A stretch of 64,000 nt of DNA. Source: Rhizobiales bacterium SYSU XM002. GTDB taxonomy: Bacteria; Pseudomonadota; Alphaproteobacteria; Rhizobiales; Beijerinckiaceae. Made by a program: the position numbers and the translations under genes. Under the pieces are notes generated by a model, which was not told where the DNA came from, searched no databases, and saw only the letters and a list, made by a program, of their open reading frames with translations. Location: positions 310,001 through 374,000 of the forward strand of contig VWVY01000001.1 of the NCBI GenBank assembly GCA_009846685.1, read 5' to 3'. Below, piece after piece: positions 18,007 to 25,955 of the stretch; positions within the stretch are counted from its first letter, which is position 1; every line of letters starts with the position of its first letter.

Positions 18007-18885
18007 ATGAGCAGCCCGATGAGGAATGTTCATGAATTCCTGCCCTGGCTGGACCGGCAAGGCCGGTTCTCCGCGCTTAAGCTGGCCGTGCTCGCCGCAG
18101 TGCTCGCACCCGGCCTCTGGATAGGCTGGAAACTCGTCGCGGGGCAACTCGGGCCGAAGCCGATCAACGCCGGCCTGCATGAAATCGGGCTATGGTCGGT
18201 GCGCTTCCTGCTCGCGACGCTGGCCATTACCCCGCTGCGGGTTATCACCGGCCAGAACCGTCTCATTCTCGCGCGGCGCATGCTCGGCGTCGCCAGCTTC
18301 GCCTATGCGGCGATCCATTTCGTGTTCTTCATCGTCGATCTGAAGCTCGACCTTGTGAAAGTCGCGAGCGAGGTCGTATTGCGCTTCTATCTGCTGATCG
18401 GCTTCATCGGCCTCTTGGGTCTTCTCGCACTCGCCACGACCTCGACAGACGGCATGATCCGCCGGTTCGGTGCCACGCGCTGGAACCGGTTGCACAGCCT
18501 TGTCTACCCCATCGCGCTGCTTGCGCTCTGGCATGGCGCGCTGCAATCCAAGATCGACGCTTCCGAGCATGTCATCATGACCGGGCTGTTCCTTGCGCTG
18601 ATGGGCCTCCGAGCGATGCGGGGCAGGATACCGATCGGCACGCCATCGCTGACACTGCTCGCAGTACTCGCCGCCGCAGGGACCCTCGCAGTAGAGATGG
18701 CGTGGTATGGGCTCGCGACCGGCATTCCGCCGTCACGGATTTTCGAGGCGAATTTCATGCTGGCTCTTCAACCGAGGCCCGCGCTTGTTGTAGGAATGAT
18801 CACGATGAGCCTGCCAGTTCTCTCCCTCGCTTTCGGCGGCGCGAGCCGAAGCGCAGGTGGTCGCCGCGCTTTACAAACGAGTTGA
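18007..18885 (+). CDS. MsrQ-like haem-binding membrane protein (ferric reductase-like domain)
   Basis: 292 residues with about six to eight hydrophobic helices. It has the ferric-reductase-like transmembrane pattern of MsrQ/Yed[40 protein letters not shown], then [17 protein letters not shown]. The histidines in AIHF, RLHS and LWHG are candidate haem ligands. MsrQ donates electrons to the periplasmic methionine-sulfoxide reductase MsrP, but no msrP gene is present here. The C-terminus is longer than the classical MsrQ of about 200 residues, with two further helices. It lies between ureC and ureE on the same strand, 36 bp after ureC, so it is probably carried in the urease transcript. Confidence 0.72.
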   Translation: MSSPMRNVHEFLPWLDRQGRFSALKLAVLAAVLAPGLWIGWKLVAGQLGPKPINAGLHEIGLWSVRFLLATLAITPLRVITGQNRLILARRMLGVASFAYAAIHFVFFIVDLKLDLVKVASEVVLRFYLLIGFIGLLGLLALATTSTDGMIRRFGATRWNRLHSLVYPIALLALWHGALQSKIDASEHVIMTGLFLALMGLRAMRGRIPIGTPSLTLLAVLAAAGTLAVEMAWYGLATGIPPSRIFEANFMLALQPRPALVVGMITMSLPVLSLAFGGASRSAGGRRALQTS

Positions 18886-18895
18886 GGAAATCAGG

Positions 18896-19543
18896 ATGAT
18901 CCGGGCCAACGAAGTTGTCGCGAGAGGCGACTGGACGGGTGATGCAGCCGACAGCGTCGTGCTGGAATTCGACGATCGTCACCGCCGGCGGATCACGCTG
19001 GAAGGTATCGGCGGTCTTTCGTTCCTGCTTGATCTGCCGGAGGCGATCGCGCTGCGTTCGGGCGATGCCATCAAGCTGGAGGACGGCCGCCTCATCGAGG
19101 TGATCGGCGCGCCCGAACCGCTTGCCGAGATCAGTGCCAAGAGCGCCGATCACCTCCTCCAGCTCGCCTGGCACCTGGGCAATCGGCACTTGGCCGTGCA
19201 GATCGAACACGGACGTTTACGTATTCGTCGCGACCATGTGATCGAGGAGATGGTGACCGGGCTGGGTGGCAATGTCCGCGCCATTGAGGCTGCGTTCGAC
19301 CCGGAAGGCGGGGCCTACCTGCAAGCACACCATGCGCATGAGCACGGACATCACCACCATGATCACGGCCACCATCACGATGCGCATCACCACCACGCGC
19401 ATGGCGAGGGGTGCGGCTGCGATCATCACCATGGGCATGATCACAAACACGGGGCTGATCATCACCACGATCATGGCCACAAGCATGACCACCATGATCA
19501 TGCAGGCTGTTGCGGCGGACATCATTCCCACAAGCATGGCTGA
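18896..19543 (+). CDS. ureE: Urease accessory nickel chaperone UreE with very long His-rich tail
   Basis: 215 residues from ATG 18896 (GAGG upstream). The first 140 or so residues are the UreE peptide-binding and metal-binding domains (LTLEGIGG-like strand; [15 protein letters not shown] with the conserved dimer-interface His; [13 protein letters not shown]). Residues about 145-215 are a low-complexity tail with 36 histidines in 71 residues, plus a CGC and a CC motif and several Asp. Such tails store or buffer Ni(II); this one is much longer than the Klebsiella tail of about 15 residues. UreE delivers nickel to UreG. The tail's coding end overlaps the ureF start by 8 nt. Confidence 0.95.
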   Translation: MIRANEVVARGDWTGDAADSVVLEFDDRHRRRITLEGIGGLSFLLDLPEAIALRSGDAIKLEDGRLIEVIGAPEPLAEISAKSADHLLQLAWHLGNRHLAVQIEHGRLRIRRDHVIEEMVTGLGGNVRAIEAAFDPEGGAYLQAHHAHEHGHHHHDHGHHHDAHHHHAHGEGCGCDHHHGHDHKHGADHHHDHGHKHDHHDHAGCCGGHHSHKHG

Positions 19544-20201
19544 TACGGCCGAATTGCAGCGTCTGGCGTGGTTCTCCCCCGCCTTTCCGGTTGGCGGCTT
19601 CGCCTATTCGCAAGGGCTGGAAAAGGCGGTCGAGACTGGTGACGTCATCGACGCCGAAACGCTTTTTCGTTGGCTCGACGCGGGCCTGCGTTTCGGGGCG
19701 GCACGCAACGACGTGATCCTGCTGGCCGAAAGCTGGCGGGCCGGGGCTTCGGAAGCGCGCCTTCGCGAGATTGCCGAGCTTGGCATCGCGCTGGCGTTGT
19801 CGCGCGAGCGGCGACTGGAAACCGTGCAGCAGGGCGCGTCCTTTCATGCACTGATCCTTGGCGCTTTCCCGCACGCCGACCTTCCAGTGCTGGAGGGCGT
19901 AGACCTACCTTACCCTGTTGCGGTGGGGCTCGCGGGGGCTGTGCATGGCCAGCCGTTAGTGCCGCTCGTCGCGGCTTGTCTTCAGGCGAGCGTGTCAAAC
20001 CTCATCGCGGCGGGCATCCGGCTTTCCATCATCGGCCAGAGCAAGGCGCAGCAGGTACTGGCGCAGCTCCTGCCGGCGATCGGCAGTCTCGCATCTCGCG
20101 CTGAGCGCCTTACACTTGATGATCTTGGCACCATGGCCTTCCGCGCCGATCTGATGAACCTGCGCCATGAGACGCAGCAGGTCCGGCTTTTCCGCTCATG
20201 A
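19536..20201 (+). CDS. ureF: Urease accessory protein UreF
   Basis: 221 residues from ATG 19536 ([29 protein letters not shown]). The [12 protein letters not shown] signature at the start of the mature fold fixes this start; the longer open frame upstream merely reads the ureE His tract out of frame. [42 protein letters not shown] and the C-terminal [16 protein letters not shown] are typical of the UreF helical fold. It bridges UreD and UreG and is proposed to act as a GTPase gatekeeper. It overlaps ureE by 8 nt and lies 10 bp before ureG. Confidence 0.94.
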   Translation: MADTAELQRLAWFSPAFPVGGFAYSQGLEKAVETGDVIDAETLFRWLDAGLRFGAARNDVILLAESWRAGASEARLREIAELGIALALSRERRLETVQQGASFHALILGAFPHADLPVLEGVDLPYPVAVGLAGAVHGQPLVPLVAACLQASVSNLIAAGIRLSIIGQSKAQQVLAQLLPAIGSLASRAERLTLDDLGTMAFRADLMNLRHETQQVRLFRS

Positions 20202-20211
20202 GGAGAAAGAC

Positions 20212-20829
20212 ATGAACAACGGCCCGCTTCGCGTCGGCATCGGCGGCCCGGTTGGCTCCGGCAAGACCACGCTCACCGCCGCGCTGTGCCAACGCCTGCG
20301 CACAACCTACGATCTCGCGGTGATCACCAACGACATCTATACCCGCGAGGATGCCGAAATCCTCGCGCGGATGCAGGCGCTGCCGCTCGAGCGGATCATG
20401 GGCGTGGAGACAGGCGGCTGCCCGCATACCGCTATCCGAGAGGACTGCTCGATCAACCTGCATGCGATTGCCGAGATGCGGAAGAAATTCCCCGCGCTCG
20501 AGCTGATCCTGATCGAATCTGGTGGCGACAACCTCGCCGCGACCTTTTCGCCGGACCTCGCGGATCTGACGATCTATGTCATCGATGTCGCGCAGGGCGA
20601 GAAAATCCCGCGCAAGGGCGGGCCGGGCATTACACGCTCTGATTTCCTGGTCATCAACAAGACCGATCTCGCACCCCATGTCGGCGCAGATCTTGAAGTG
20701 ATGGCGCGCGACGCCAAGGTGCAACGCGGTGCGCGACCGTTCGGCTTCACCAATCTCAAGACGGGCGAGGGTGTGGACGCGGTCATCCGCTTCATCGTGG
20801 AAAGGGGCGGCTTGCGCGCCGCCGCCTGA
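20212..20829 (+). CDS. ureG: Urease accessory GTPase UreG
   Basis: 205 residues from ATG 20212, with AGGAGAAAG upstream. SIMIBI GTPase: P-loop [10 protein letters not shown] (11-20), the nickel-binding CPH motif at 70-72 ([13 protein letters not shown]), the [19 protein letters not shown] switch region and the NKTDL guanine-specificity motif. It couples GTP hydrolysis to nickel transfer from UreE into urease. It is the last gene of the 12.5-kb urt-ure block. Its stop is 2 bp from the stop of the convergent hypothetical gene, with no obvious terminator hairpin between. Confidence 0.97.
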   Translation: MNNGPLRVGIGGPVGSGKTTLTAALCQRLRTTYDLAVITNDIYTREDAEILARMQALPLERIMGVETGGCPHTAIREDCSINLHAIAEMRKKFPALELILIESGGDNLAATFSPDLADLTIYVIDVAQGEKIPRKGGPGITRSDFLVINKTDLAPHVGADLEVMARDAKVQRGARPFGFTNLKTGEGVDAVIRFIVERGGLRAAA

Positions 20830-20831
20830 GC

Positions 20832-21212
20832 CTACGCCGGCACCACCATCGCGACGACGAAGGTGTGCATCTCGTCGTCGTCATCCTTGATCGAGACATA
20901 GTCGCCGGGGTTGAAGCTGTGCGCCCCGAAGCGGTAGCCCGCCTCATCGTCCTCGTCGCCCGCGATGTCATAGGTGAAGGCCCAGCTGCCGCCCTTTACC
21001 GCACCGCCACGATGAACCACATGGCCGAGGTCGTATTCCTCATCGCCCCAGAACCGGCGGACCCGGCAGGCGTTGCGGTTTTCCTTCCAGCCGTCCGAAT
21101 CGAGGTGACCCGACGAATCGAGCGGGGCCACGAATTCGTATCCATGCGCCGCCGAACCGTTCGGATAGTCCTTGGTTCGGGCGAGATGGAGGGTGATGCG
21201 CTGCAAGGCCAT
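20832..21212 (-). CDS. Conserved hypothetical protein, acidic, 126 residues
   Basis: MALQRITLHLARTKDYPNGS at the start, then alternating charged and aromatic segments (DSDGWKENRNACRVRRFWGDEEYDLG) and an acidic C-terminal half (GDEDDEAGY, KDDDDEMHTFVVAMV). There is no signal peptide, membrane helix or catalytic motif I recognise. The composition and codon use match neighbours, and no competing plausible gene lies opposite, so it is likely real. It is transcribed toward ureG and divergent from the Ppx/GppA gene. Similar small proteins occur in other Hyphomicrobiales from memory, but no function is known to me. Confidence 0.72.
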   Translation of the reverse strand: MALQRITLHLARTKDYPNGSAAHGYEFVAPLDSSGHLDSDGWKENRNACRVRRFWGDEEYDLGHVVHRGGAVKGGSWAFTYDIAGDEDDEAGYRFGAHSFNPGDYVSIKDDDDEMHTFVVAMVVPA

Positions 21213-21385
21213 AATGATATCTCCGTTTCGGATGGCGGTATCATGCGATCACCATTGAGGATCGGACCTTGATCGGCGTCAAGTTCGTCTAAAATAGGGT
21301 CTTTGACCAAAGTGTCTCGACGAAAGAGCGCTTTCCAAAACCTGCAACTGCCGGGTAAAGTGCTTGCGGGGAGGAATTCTGGGTT

Positions 21386-22504
21386 ATGGCCGAAGAGGAT
21401 CGGCACGTCGCATCCATGCGTTCAGGACAGCCGAATGAAAAGGCTGGCGTTCCGACCCCTGAGGCATTCCGGCCCACGGCACCCGCCAATCCCTGCGCGC
21501 GCGACGTTCCGCGCTACTGGCACCGGCCCGCGCCACGCTATGCCGCGCTCGACCTCGGCACCAACAACTGCCGCCTGCTGATCGCGCGGCCGGAAGGTGC
21601 GGCCTTCAAGGTCGTCGATGCCTTCTCCCGGATCGTCCGGCTCGGTGAAGGCGTTTCCAGAAGCGGCGAACTCTGCGACGCCGCGATGGAGCGGACGATC
21701 GAGGCGCTTCATGTATGCCGCCGCAAGATGGACGATCGCAACGTCTCTCGCGCCCGGCTGGTTTCGACCGAGGCCTGCCGCGCCGCGCGCAATGGCCCGG
21801 AATTCCTCAAGCGGATCGAGCAGGAAACCGGGCTCAAACTTGAACTGCTCGACCGGCAGGGCGAGGCTCTCCTCGCTGCCGCCGGCTGTGCCGCGTTGGC
21901 CGACCGCGAAGCAGCGAGCATTATGCTGTTCGATATCGGCGGCGGCTCGACGGAACTCGTGTGGCTTTCGGTGCGGAATTGCGGCGAAGCGGATATCCGC
22001 TCGCGCATCCGTGCCTGGACCTCGATGCCGCTCGGCGTGGTAACGCTGGCCGAGCGTCACGGCGGCGTCCATGTCTGCGGCCGGACCTTCGAGGCGATGG
22101 TGCAGGAAACCGCGACGACGCTCGCGCCGTTCGCCGATGAGGCGCGTGCCGCCTGCGCGGAGCCGGGGTTCCATCTACTCGGCACCTCCGGCACGGTCAC
22201 GACCCTCGGCGGCATCTTCCTCGGGCTCGAACGTTACGACCGGCGGCGGGTGGACGGACTCTGGATGCAGGCCGGCGAGGTCAACGAGGTCCTTCAGGAG
22301 CTTCTCGCCATGAGCTATCGCGAGCGGGCCGAGAACGGTTGCATCGGCCGCGAACGCGCCGATCTCGTCCTCGCGGGCTGTGCGATTTTCGAGGCGATCC
22401 GCCGCGCATTCCCGGCGCCGCGGGTGCGCATCGGCGATCGCGGCCTGCGCGAGGGCATGCTGATGGAAATGATGCGCGAGGACGGCGTGCTGCGGCGTGC
22501 CTGA
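21386..22504 (+). CDS. Ppx/GppA family exopolyphosphatase / pppGpp phosphatase
   Basis: 372 residues. ASKHA fold: AALDLGTNNCRLLIA (phosphate 1), MLFDIGGGSTELVWL (phosphate 2), LLGTSGTVTTLGGI and GDRGLREGMLMEM. The protein is of the short alphaproteobacterial form without the C-terminal HD domain of enterobacterial GppA/Ppx. The first 50 or so residues are Pro-rich and probably disordered; internal ATGs near the domain start are alternatives. It removes phosphates from polyphosphate or pppGpp. The downstream rlmE gene, 47 bp away, is a frequent neighbour in alphaproteobacteria. Confidence 0.87.
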   Translation: MAEEDRHVASMRSGQPNEKAGVPTPEAFRPTAPANPCARDVPRYWHRPAPRYAALDLGTNNCRLLIARPEGAAFKVVDAFSRIVRLGEGVSRSGELCDAAMERTIEALHVCRRKMDDRNVSRARLVSTEACRAARNGPEFLKRIEQETGLKLELLDRQGEALLAAAGCAALADREAASIMLFDIGGGSTELVWLSVRNCGEADIRSRIRAWTSMPLGVVTLAERHGGVHVCGRTFEAMVQETATTLAPFADEARAACAEPGFHLLGTSGTVTTLGGIFLGLERYDRRRVDGLWMQAGEVNEVLQELLAMSYRERAENGCIGRERADLVLAGCAIFEAIRRAFPAPRVRIGDRGLREGMLMEMMREDGVLRRA

Positions 22505-22551
22505 ATGATGTTTCCTCTCGCCTTGGCAGAAAAATCGGCTAAACCGGCAGC

Positions 22552-23268
22552 ATGACCAAGGGGAAATCACCGTCCGGCGCTTCGCGCGAAATGGCGGTGC
22601 GGCTGAAGTCCGCACGCAAGCGCACGACGAGCCAGCAGAAATGGCTCCAGCGCCAGCTCAATGACCCCTATGTCGCGAAAGCCAAGTCGGCGGGCTACAA
22701 GAGCCGTGCGGCGTTCAAGCTCGTCGAGATCGACGACCGGTATCATCTTCTCAAGCCCGGCCAGCGCATTGTCGATCTCGGCGCCGCCCCCGGCGGGTGG
22801 TGCCAAGTCGCGGCCGAGCGCGTCGGCTCGACCGACGCCGATTGCCGCATCGTCGGGATCGATCTTCTCGCCATCGACCCGCTGCCCGGCGTCGATTTCA
22901 TCCAGATGGATTTCACGCTGCCGGAGGCGGATGCGATCCTCAAGGAGAAGCTCGGCGGCGAGGCGGACGGCGTTATCTCGGACATGGCGGCCAACACGAC
23001 AGGCCACAAGAAGACCGATCACCTGCGCATCATCGGTCTTGCCGAAATGGCGGTCGAGTTCGCGCGGGATGTGCTCAAGCCCGGCGGGTTTTTTCTCTGC
23101 AAGCTGTTCCAGGGCGGCGATACGGCGCAGCTCGTGACGCAGCTCAAGCGCGATTTCGCGCTCGTGCGGCACGTCAAACCACAGGCGAGCCGTGCGGATT
23201 CATCCGAACTCTATGTGCTCGCGACCGGTTTTCGCGGCGAGCGACCAACCCCGGAGAACGACGCGTGA
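22552..23268 (+). CDS. rlmE: 23S rRNA (uridine-2'-O)-methyltransferase RlmE (FtsJ/RrmJ)
   Basis: 238 residues. Rossmann methyltransferase with SAM loop DLGAAPGGWCQ (76-86). The K-D-K-E catalytic tetrad of 2'-O-methyltransferases is visible: K56 (RAAFKLVEI), D144 (ISDMAANTTGHK), K184 (FLCKLFQGG) and E219 (SSELY). It methylates U2552 (E. coli numbering) of 23S rRNA. The basic N-terminal 45 residues (ARKRTTSQQKWLQRQ) are typical of the family. The stop overlaps the GTG of the HAD gene (GTGA), so the two are coupled. Confidence 0.94.
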   Translation: MTKGKSPSGASREMAVRLKSARKRTTSQQKWLQRQLNDPYVAKAKSAGYKSRAAFKLVEIDDRYHLLKPGQRIVDLGAAPGGWCQVAAERVGSTDADCRIVGIDLLAIDPLPGVDFIQMDFTLPEADAILKEKLGGEADGVISDMAANTTGHKKTDHLRIIGLAEMAVEFARDVLKPGGFFLCKLFQGGDTAQLVTQLKRDFALVRHVKPQASRADSSELYVLATGFRGERPTPENDA

Positions 23269-23918
23269 GCCACACCCATCTTCTCGTCGATCTCGACGGC
23301 ACGCTGACGGATCCGAAGCCGGGCATCGTCTCATCCTTTCAATACGCGTTGCGCGAACTCGGCTGTCCGGTTCCGCCGATGGATGAACTCCTCTGGGTGA
23401 TCGGCCCGCCGCTGCGCGTGAGTTTCCCGGAGGCCGGCGTTCCGGCGAAGAAAGTCGATGCTGCGCTGGAGGCTTACCGGCTGCACTACAGGGCCGGCGC
23501 GATGTTCGATGCCCCGGTCTATGCCGGCATCCCGGAAGCACTGTCGGGGCTGCGCGGATCGGGCATGACGCTAATCGTCGCAACCTCGAAGCCGCATGTC
23601 ATGGCGCGGCCAATCCTCGAGCATTTCGGGCTCGACGTGCACTTCCACGCCATCCACGGCGCCGAACTCGACGGTCGCAACGACGACAAGGGCGATCTTC
23701 TTGCCCATATCATGGCGGAGGAGGGTGTCGATCCGGCCCGCGCCATCATGATCGGCGACCGCAAGTTCGACATTCTCGCAGCGCGGCGGCACGGCATCGC
23801 CAATATCGGTGTGCTCTGGGGCTACGGCGGCGCGACGGAACTCAACGAGGCCGGCGCGGACCGGCTCTGCGAAAGCCCGGATCGTCTCGCGCATTGGATC
23901 GGTGACCTCGCGCGTTGA
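23265..23918 (+). CDS. HAD-superfamily hydrolase (phosphoglycolate phosphatase-like)
   Basis: 217 residues from GTG 23265, which overlaps the rlmE stop as GTGA. HAD motifs in order: DLDGTLTDPKPGI (motif I, with both Asp), VATSKP (motif II/III Lys) and GDRKFDILAARRHG (motif IV Asp). A C1-type helical cap lies between motifs I and II. It most resembles the PNPase/Gph branch with IGPPLRVSF; a 5'-nucleotidase or phosphoglycolate phosphatase role is possible. The neighbouring lldD product oxidises 2-hydroxyacids, but there is no direct evidence of a shared pathway. Confidence 0.83.
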   Translation: MSHTHLLVDLDGTLTDPKPGIVSSFQYALRELGCPVPPMDELLWVIGPPLRVSFPEAGVPAKKVDAALEAYRLHYRAGAMFDAPVYAGIPEALSGLRGSGMTLIVATSKPHVMARPILEHFGLDVHFHAIHGAELDGRNDDKGDLLAHIMAEEGVDPARAIMIGDRKFDILAARRHGIANIGVLWGYGGATELNEAGADRLCESPDRLAHWIGDLAR

Positions 23919-23981
23919 ACCCTTGACGCCCGGAACCCTTGACGCCAGCGGTCGGCTTGCGCGTAATGCAGTATACGCATT
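23917..23981 (+). promoter_or_regulatory. Candidate promoter and operator of the lactate dehydrogenase gene
   Basis: The 14-mer GAACCCTTGACGCC occurs twice (23917-23930 and 23933-23946), each containing a -35-like TTGACG. From the second copy an N19 spacer leads to TAATGC. Over this -10 lies AATGC-AGTATAC-GCATT (23965-23981), a 5-bp inverted repeat. The arrangement suggests a regulated promoter starting near 23975, which argues for translation from ATG 23996. Confidence 0.4.
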
Positions 23982-23995
23982 CGTCGGACAGTTTC

Positions 23996-25147
23996 ATGGA
24001 CCCCGCCAAGACCACCTGCATCGAGGACCTCCGCCGCCTCGCGGAGAAACGCGTGCCGCGCATGTTCTATCAATACGCGGATTCCGGCTCATGGACCGAA
24101 AGCACCTATCGCGCCAACGAGGCCGACTTTCAGCACATCCTGTTCCGCCAGCGCGTCGCCGTCGATATGTCGGTGCGCAATCTCGCGACGACGATGCTGG
24201 GGGAGGCGGTGTCGATGCCAGTCGCGCTCGCGCCGACCGGTTTTACGGGCATGCAGCACGCAGACGGCGAGATGCATGCCGCGATGGCCGCGAAGAAGGC
24301 GGGCGTGCCTTTCACGCTCTCCACCATGAGCATCTGCTCGATCGAGGATATCGCCCGACACACGGGTGTACCGTTCTGGTTCCAGCTCTACGTCCGCAAG
24401 GATCGTGAATTCGCCCGCAAGCTGATTGACCGCGCCAAGGTGGCCGGTTGTTCGGCGCTGGTCGTGACGCTCGATCTTCAGGTGCTCGGGCAGCGGCACA
24501 ACGATGTCCGCAACGGGCTCTCCGCGCCGCCACGCCTTACGCTGCGCAACATCGCCAACATGATGACCAAGCCGCGCTGGTGTCTCGGCATGTTGGGCAC
24601 GAAGCGGCACGGTTTCGGCAATGTCATGGGGCATGCGGCGGGCGTTAGGACCCTGCGCGACGCCTCGGACTGGGTGTCCTCGCAGCACGATCCCTCGTTC
24701 AACTGGGACGATATCGCCTGGATCCGCGAGCGTTGGGGCGGCAAGCTCATACTCAAGGGCATCCTCGATGCCGAGGATGCCCTTCTGGCTGTGAAGGCGG
24801 GCGCGGATGCCATCGTCGTCTCGAACCACGGGGGCCGCCAGCTCGACGGTGCGCCTTCGACGATCTCCATGCTGCCGAAAATCGCAGCTGCGGTCGGCGA
24901 TGCCGTCGAGGTGCATCTTGATGGCGGAATCCGCTCAGGGCAGGATGTGCTGCGCGCCATCGCGCTTGGCGCGAAGGGAACCTACATCGGCCGCGCCTTC
25001 CTTTATGGTCTCGGCGCCGGCGGGGAAGCCGGCGTGACCCGCGCGCTTGAAATCATCCGCAAAGAGCTCGAGGTGACGATGGGCCTTTGCGGCAGGACTG
25101 ACATCCGCGATGTCGATCGCCGCATCCTCGCCGAAAATCCGTTCTGA
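23996..25147 (+). CDS. lldD: FMN-dependent L-lactate dehydrogenase / alpha-hydroxy-acid oxidase family
   Basis: 383 residues from ATG 23996, a normal LldD length; an in-frame ATG at 23966 lies within the putative operator. FMN-binding TIM barrel: Y25 in FYQYADSGSW, substrate tyrosine in FWFQLYVRKDR, K254 (LILKGILDAEDA), the catalytic base H278 with R281 (VVSNHGGRQLDG), and phosphate-binding LDGGIRSGQDV and IGRAFLYGLGAGGE. It oxidises L-lactate (or another L-2-hydroxyacid) to the 2-oxoacid, passing electrons to quinone if membrane-associated. The stop sits in a weak TCTGAC...GTCAGA hairpin. Confidence 0.88.
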   Translation: MDPAKTTCIEDLRRLAEKRVPRMFYQYADSGSWTESTYRANEADFQHILFRQRVAVDMSVRNLATTMLGEAVSMPVALAPTGFTGMQHADGEMHAAMAAKKAGVPFTLSTMSICSIEDIARHTGVPFWFQLYVRKDREFARKLIDRAKVAGCSALVVTLDLQVLGQRHNDVRNGLSAPPRLTLRNIANMMTKPRWCLGMLGTKRHGFGNVMGHAAGVRTLRDASDWVSSQHDPSFNWDDIAWIRERWGGKLILKGILDAEDALLAVKAGADAIVVSNHGGRQLDGAPSTISMLPKIAAAVGDAVEVHLDGGIRSGQDVLRAIALGAKGTYIGRAFLYGLGAGGEAGVTRALEIIRKELEVTMGLCGRTDIRDVDRRILAENPF

Positions 25148-25175
25148 CAACCCCGTCAGAGCGTTTGCGAGTGGA

Positions 25176-25211
25176 TTGACGCGGTCATAAGATGCATTAT
25201 CACTGCATCTT
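25176..25211 (+). promoter_or_regulatory. Promoter with an overlapping perfect 8-bp inverted repeat (operator)
   Basis: A -35-like TTGACG (25176-25181), a 16-bp spacer and TATCAC (25198-25203) form a plausible sigma-70 promoter. Straddling the -10 is the perfect inverted repeat AAGATGCA (25189-25196), 7-nt spacer, TGCATCTT (25204-25211). A repressor bound there would block the promoter of the secreted-protein gene at 25252. The regulator is unknown. Confidence 0.5.
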
Positions 25212-25251
25212 TAGTGCCGTCCGTCGGCATGGAATCGTTTCGGGAGAGATC

Positions 25252-25665
25252 ATGAAGACTATCAAGGCAGTTGGCGTGCTCTGCGCGCTGATGGCAGGAA
25301 CTCTTGCGGCCAAAGCAAACTGCACCGCAAATTTCTCGCAGGAAGGCGTGCCGCTCGTCACCGGCATTACCTACAAGAGCTGGGTGTTCTATCCTGGGCT
25401 CGACAGCAAGCTGGCCTTCAAGAACCTGCATCGCGCCGTGGTGGCCGAGGGGTTCGAGGATATCCAGCCGAATGCGGGGCTCGGCACGATCTCGGCTGTG
25501 CAGGAAACCAGCGGCTCGGGCCGCGAACAGCTCCTGCGCATCTCGGTCCGCAAATCCGGCAACGGAGCGCGCGTGACCGGTACCTTCCTCATCCAAGCCG
25601 GGCAGGTGGCCTCGGCGGATGCAGTTCGGTCGGGCCTCTGCGGCATTCTCGAATCGGCGCGCTGA
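25252..25665 (+). CDS. Secreted protein of unknown function, 137 residues
   Basis: From ATG 25252 (GGGAGAGATC upstream) a signal peptide MKTIKAVGVLCALMAGTLAAKA is followed by mature NCTANFSQEGVPLVTG. The mature part has two cysteines, one at each end (NCTANF and GLCGIL), likely disulfide-bonded. It has a beta-rich middle (ITYKSWVFYPGLDSKLAF; LLRISVRKSGNGARVTGTFLIQAG). No lipobox and no known domain is apparent. It stands alone with its own promoter and a strong operator-like palindrome. Codon use matches its neighbours. Confidence 0.8.
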   Translation: MKTIKAVGVLCALMAGTLAAKANCTANFSQEGVPLVTGITYKSWVFYPGLDSKLAFKNLHRAVVAEGFEDIQPNAGLGTISAVQETSGSGREQLLRISVRKSGNGARVTGTFLIQAGQVASADAVRSGLCGILESAR

Positions 25666-25705
25666 AGCGTCGCCGCAAGGGGTAGCCGCGGTACCCCCGC
25701 CGCGG

Positions 25706-25939
25706 CTACTTCGCCGTATTTTCCTCGAGCCAGCGCTCGATATCCTCAAGGCTTGCCGAGAACAGATAGTCGGCGTCGCCATAGACGACCTTCATCGTCT
25801 TTTCGTCACGCAGCATGTAACCTCCATGCGCGAGCACGCGCTTGTCGGGCTTCTGGCATTTCATGATATGCAGCCCGTAGCGGATGGCGTAGCGCTTGAG
25901 CCGACGCTCGACGGCGGGTGTTCTGTCCTTGTAGCTCAT
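25706..25939 (-). CDS. Conserved small hypothetical protein, 77 residues
   Basis: Taken from ATG 25939 (MSYKDRTPAVERRLKR); the longer frame upstream overlaps the metallopeptidase gene and looks like shadow. Basic N-terminus, central GLHIMKCQKPDKRVLAHGGYMLRD, and acidic amphipathic C-terminus (ASLEDIERWLEEN). No signal peptide or membrane helix. It lies 16 bp after the DUF4344 gene on the same strand and may share its transcript. I do not recognise a function. Confidence 0.65.
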   Translation of the reverse strand: MSYKDRTPAVERRLKRYAIRYGLHIMKCQKPDKRVLAHGGYMLRDEKTMKVVYGDADYLFSASLEDIERWLEENTAK

Positions 25940-25955
25940 CGGTTCGATATCGGAG

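Noticed and set aside
19217-19537. Met/Val-rich and Thr/Met-rich frames across the ureE His tract
   Set aside because: They are frame-shifted or reverse readings of the CAT/CAC repeat coding the UreE tail and are not membrane proteins.
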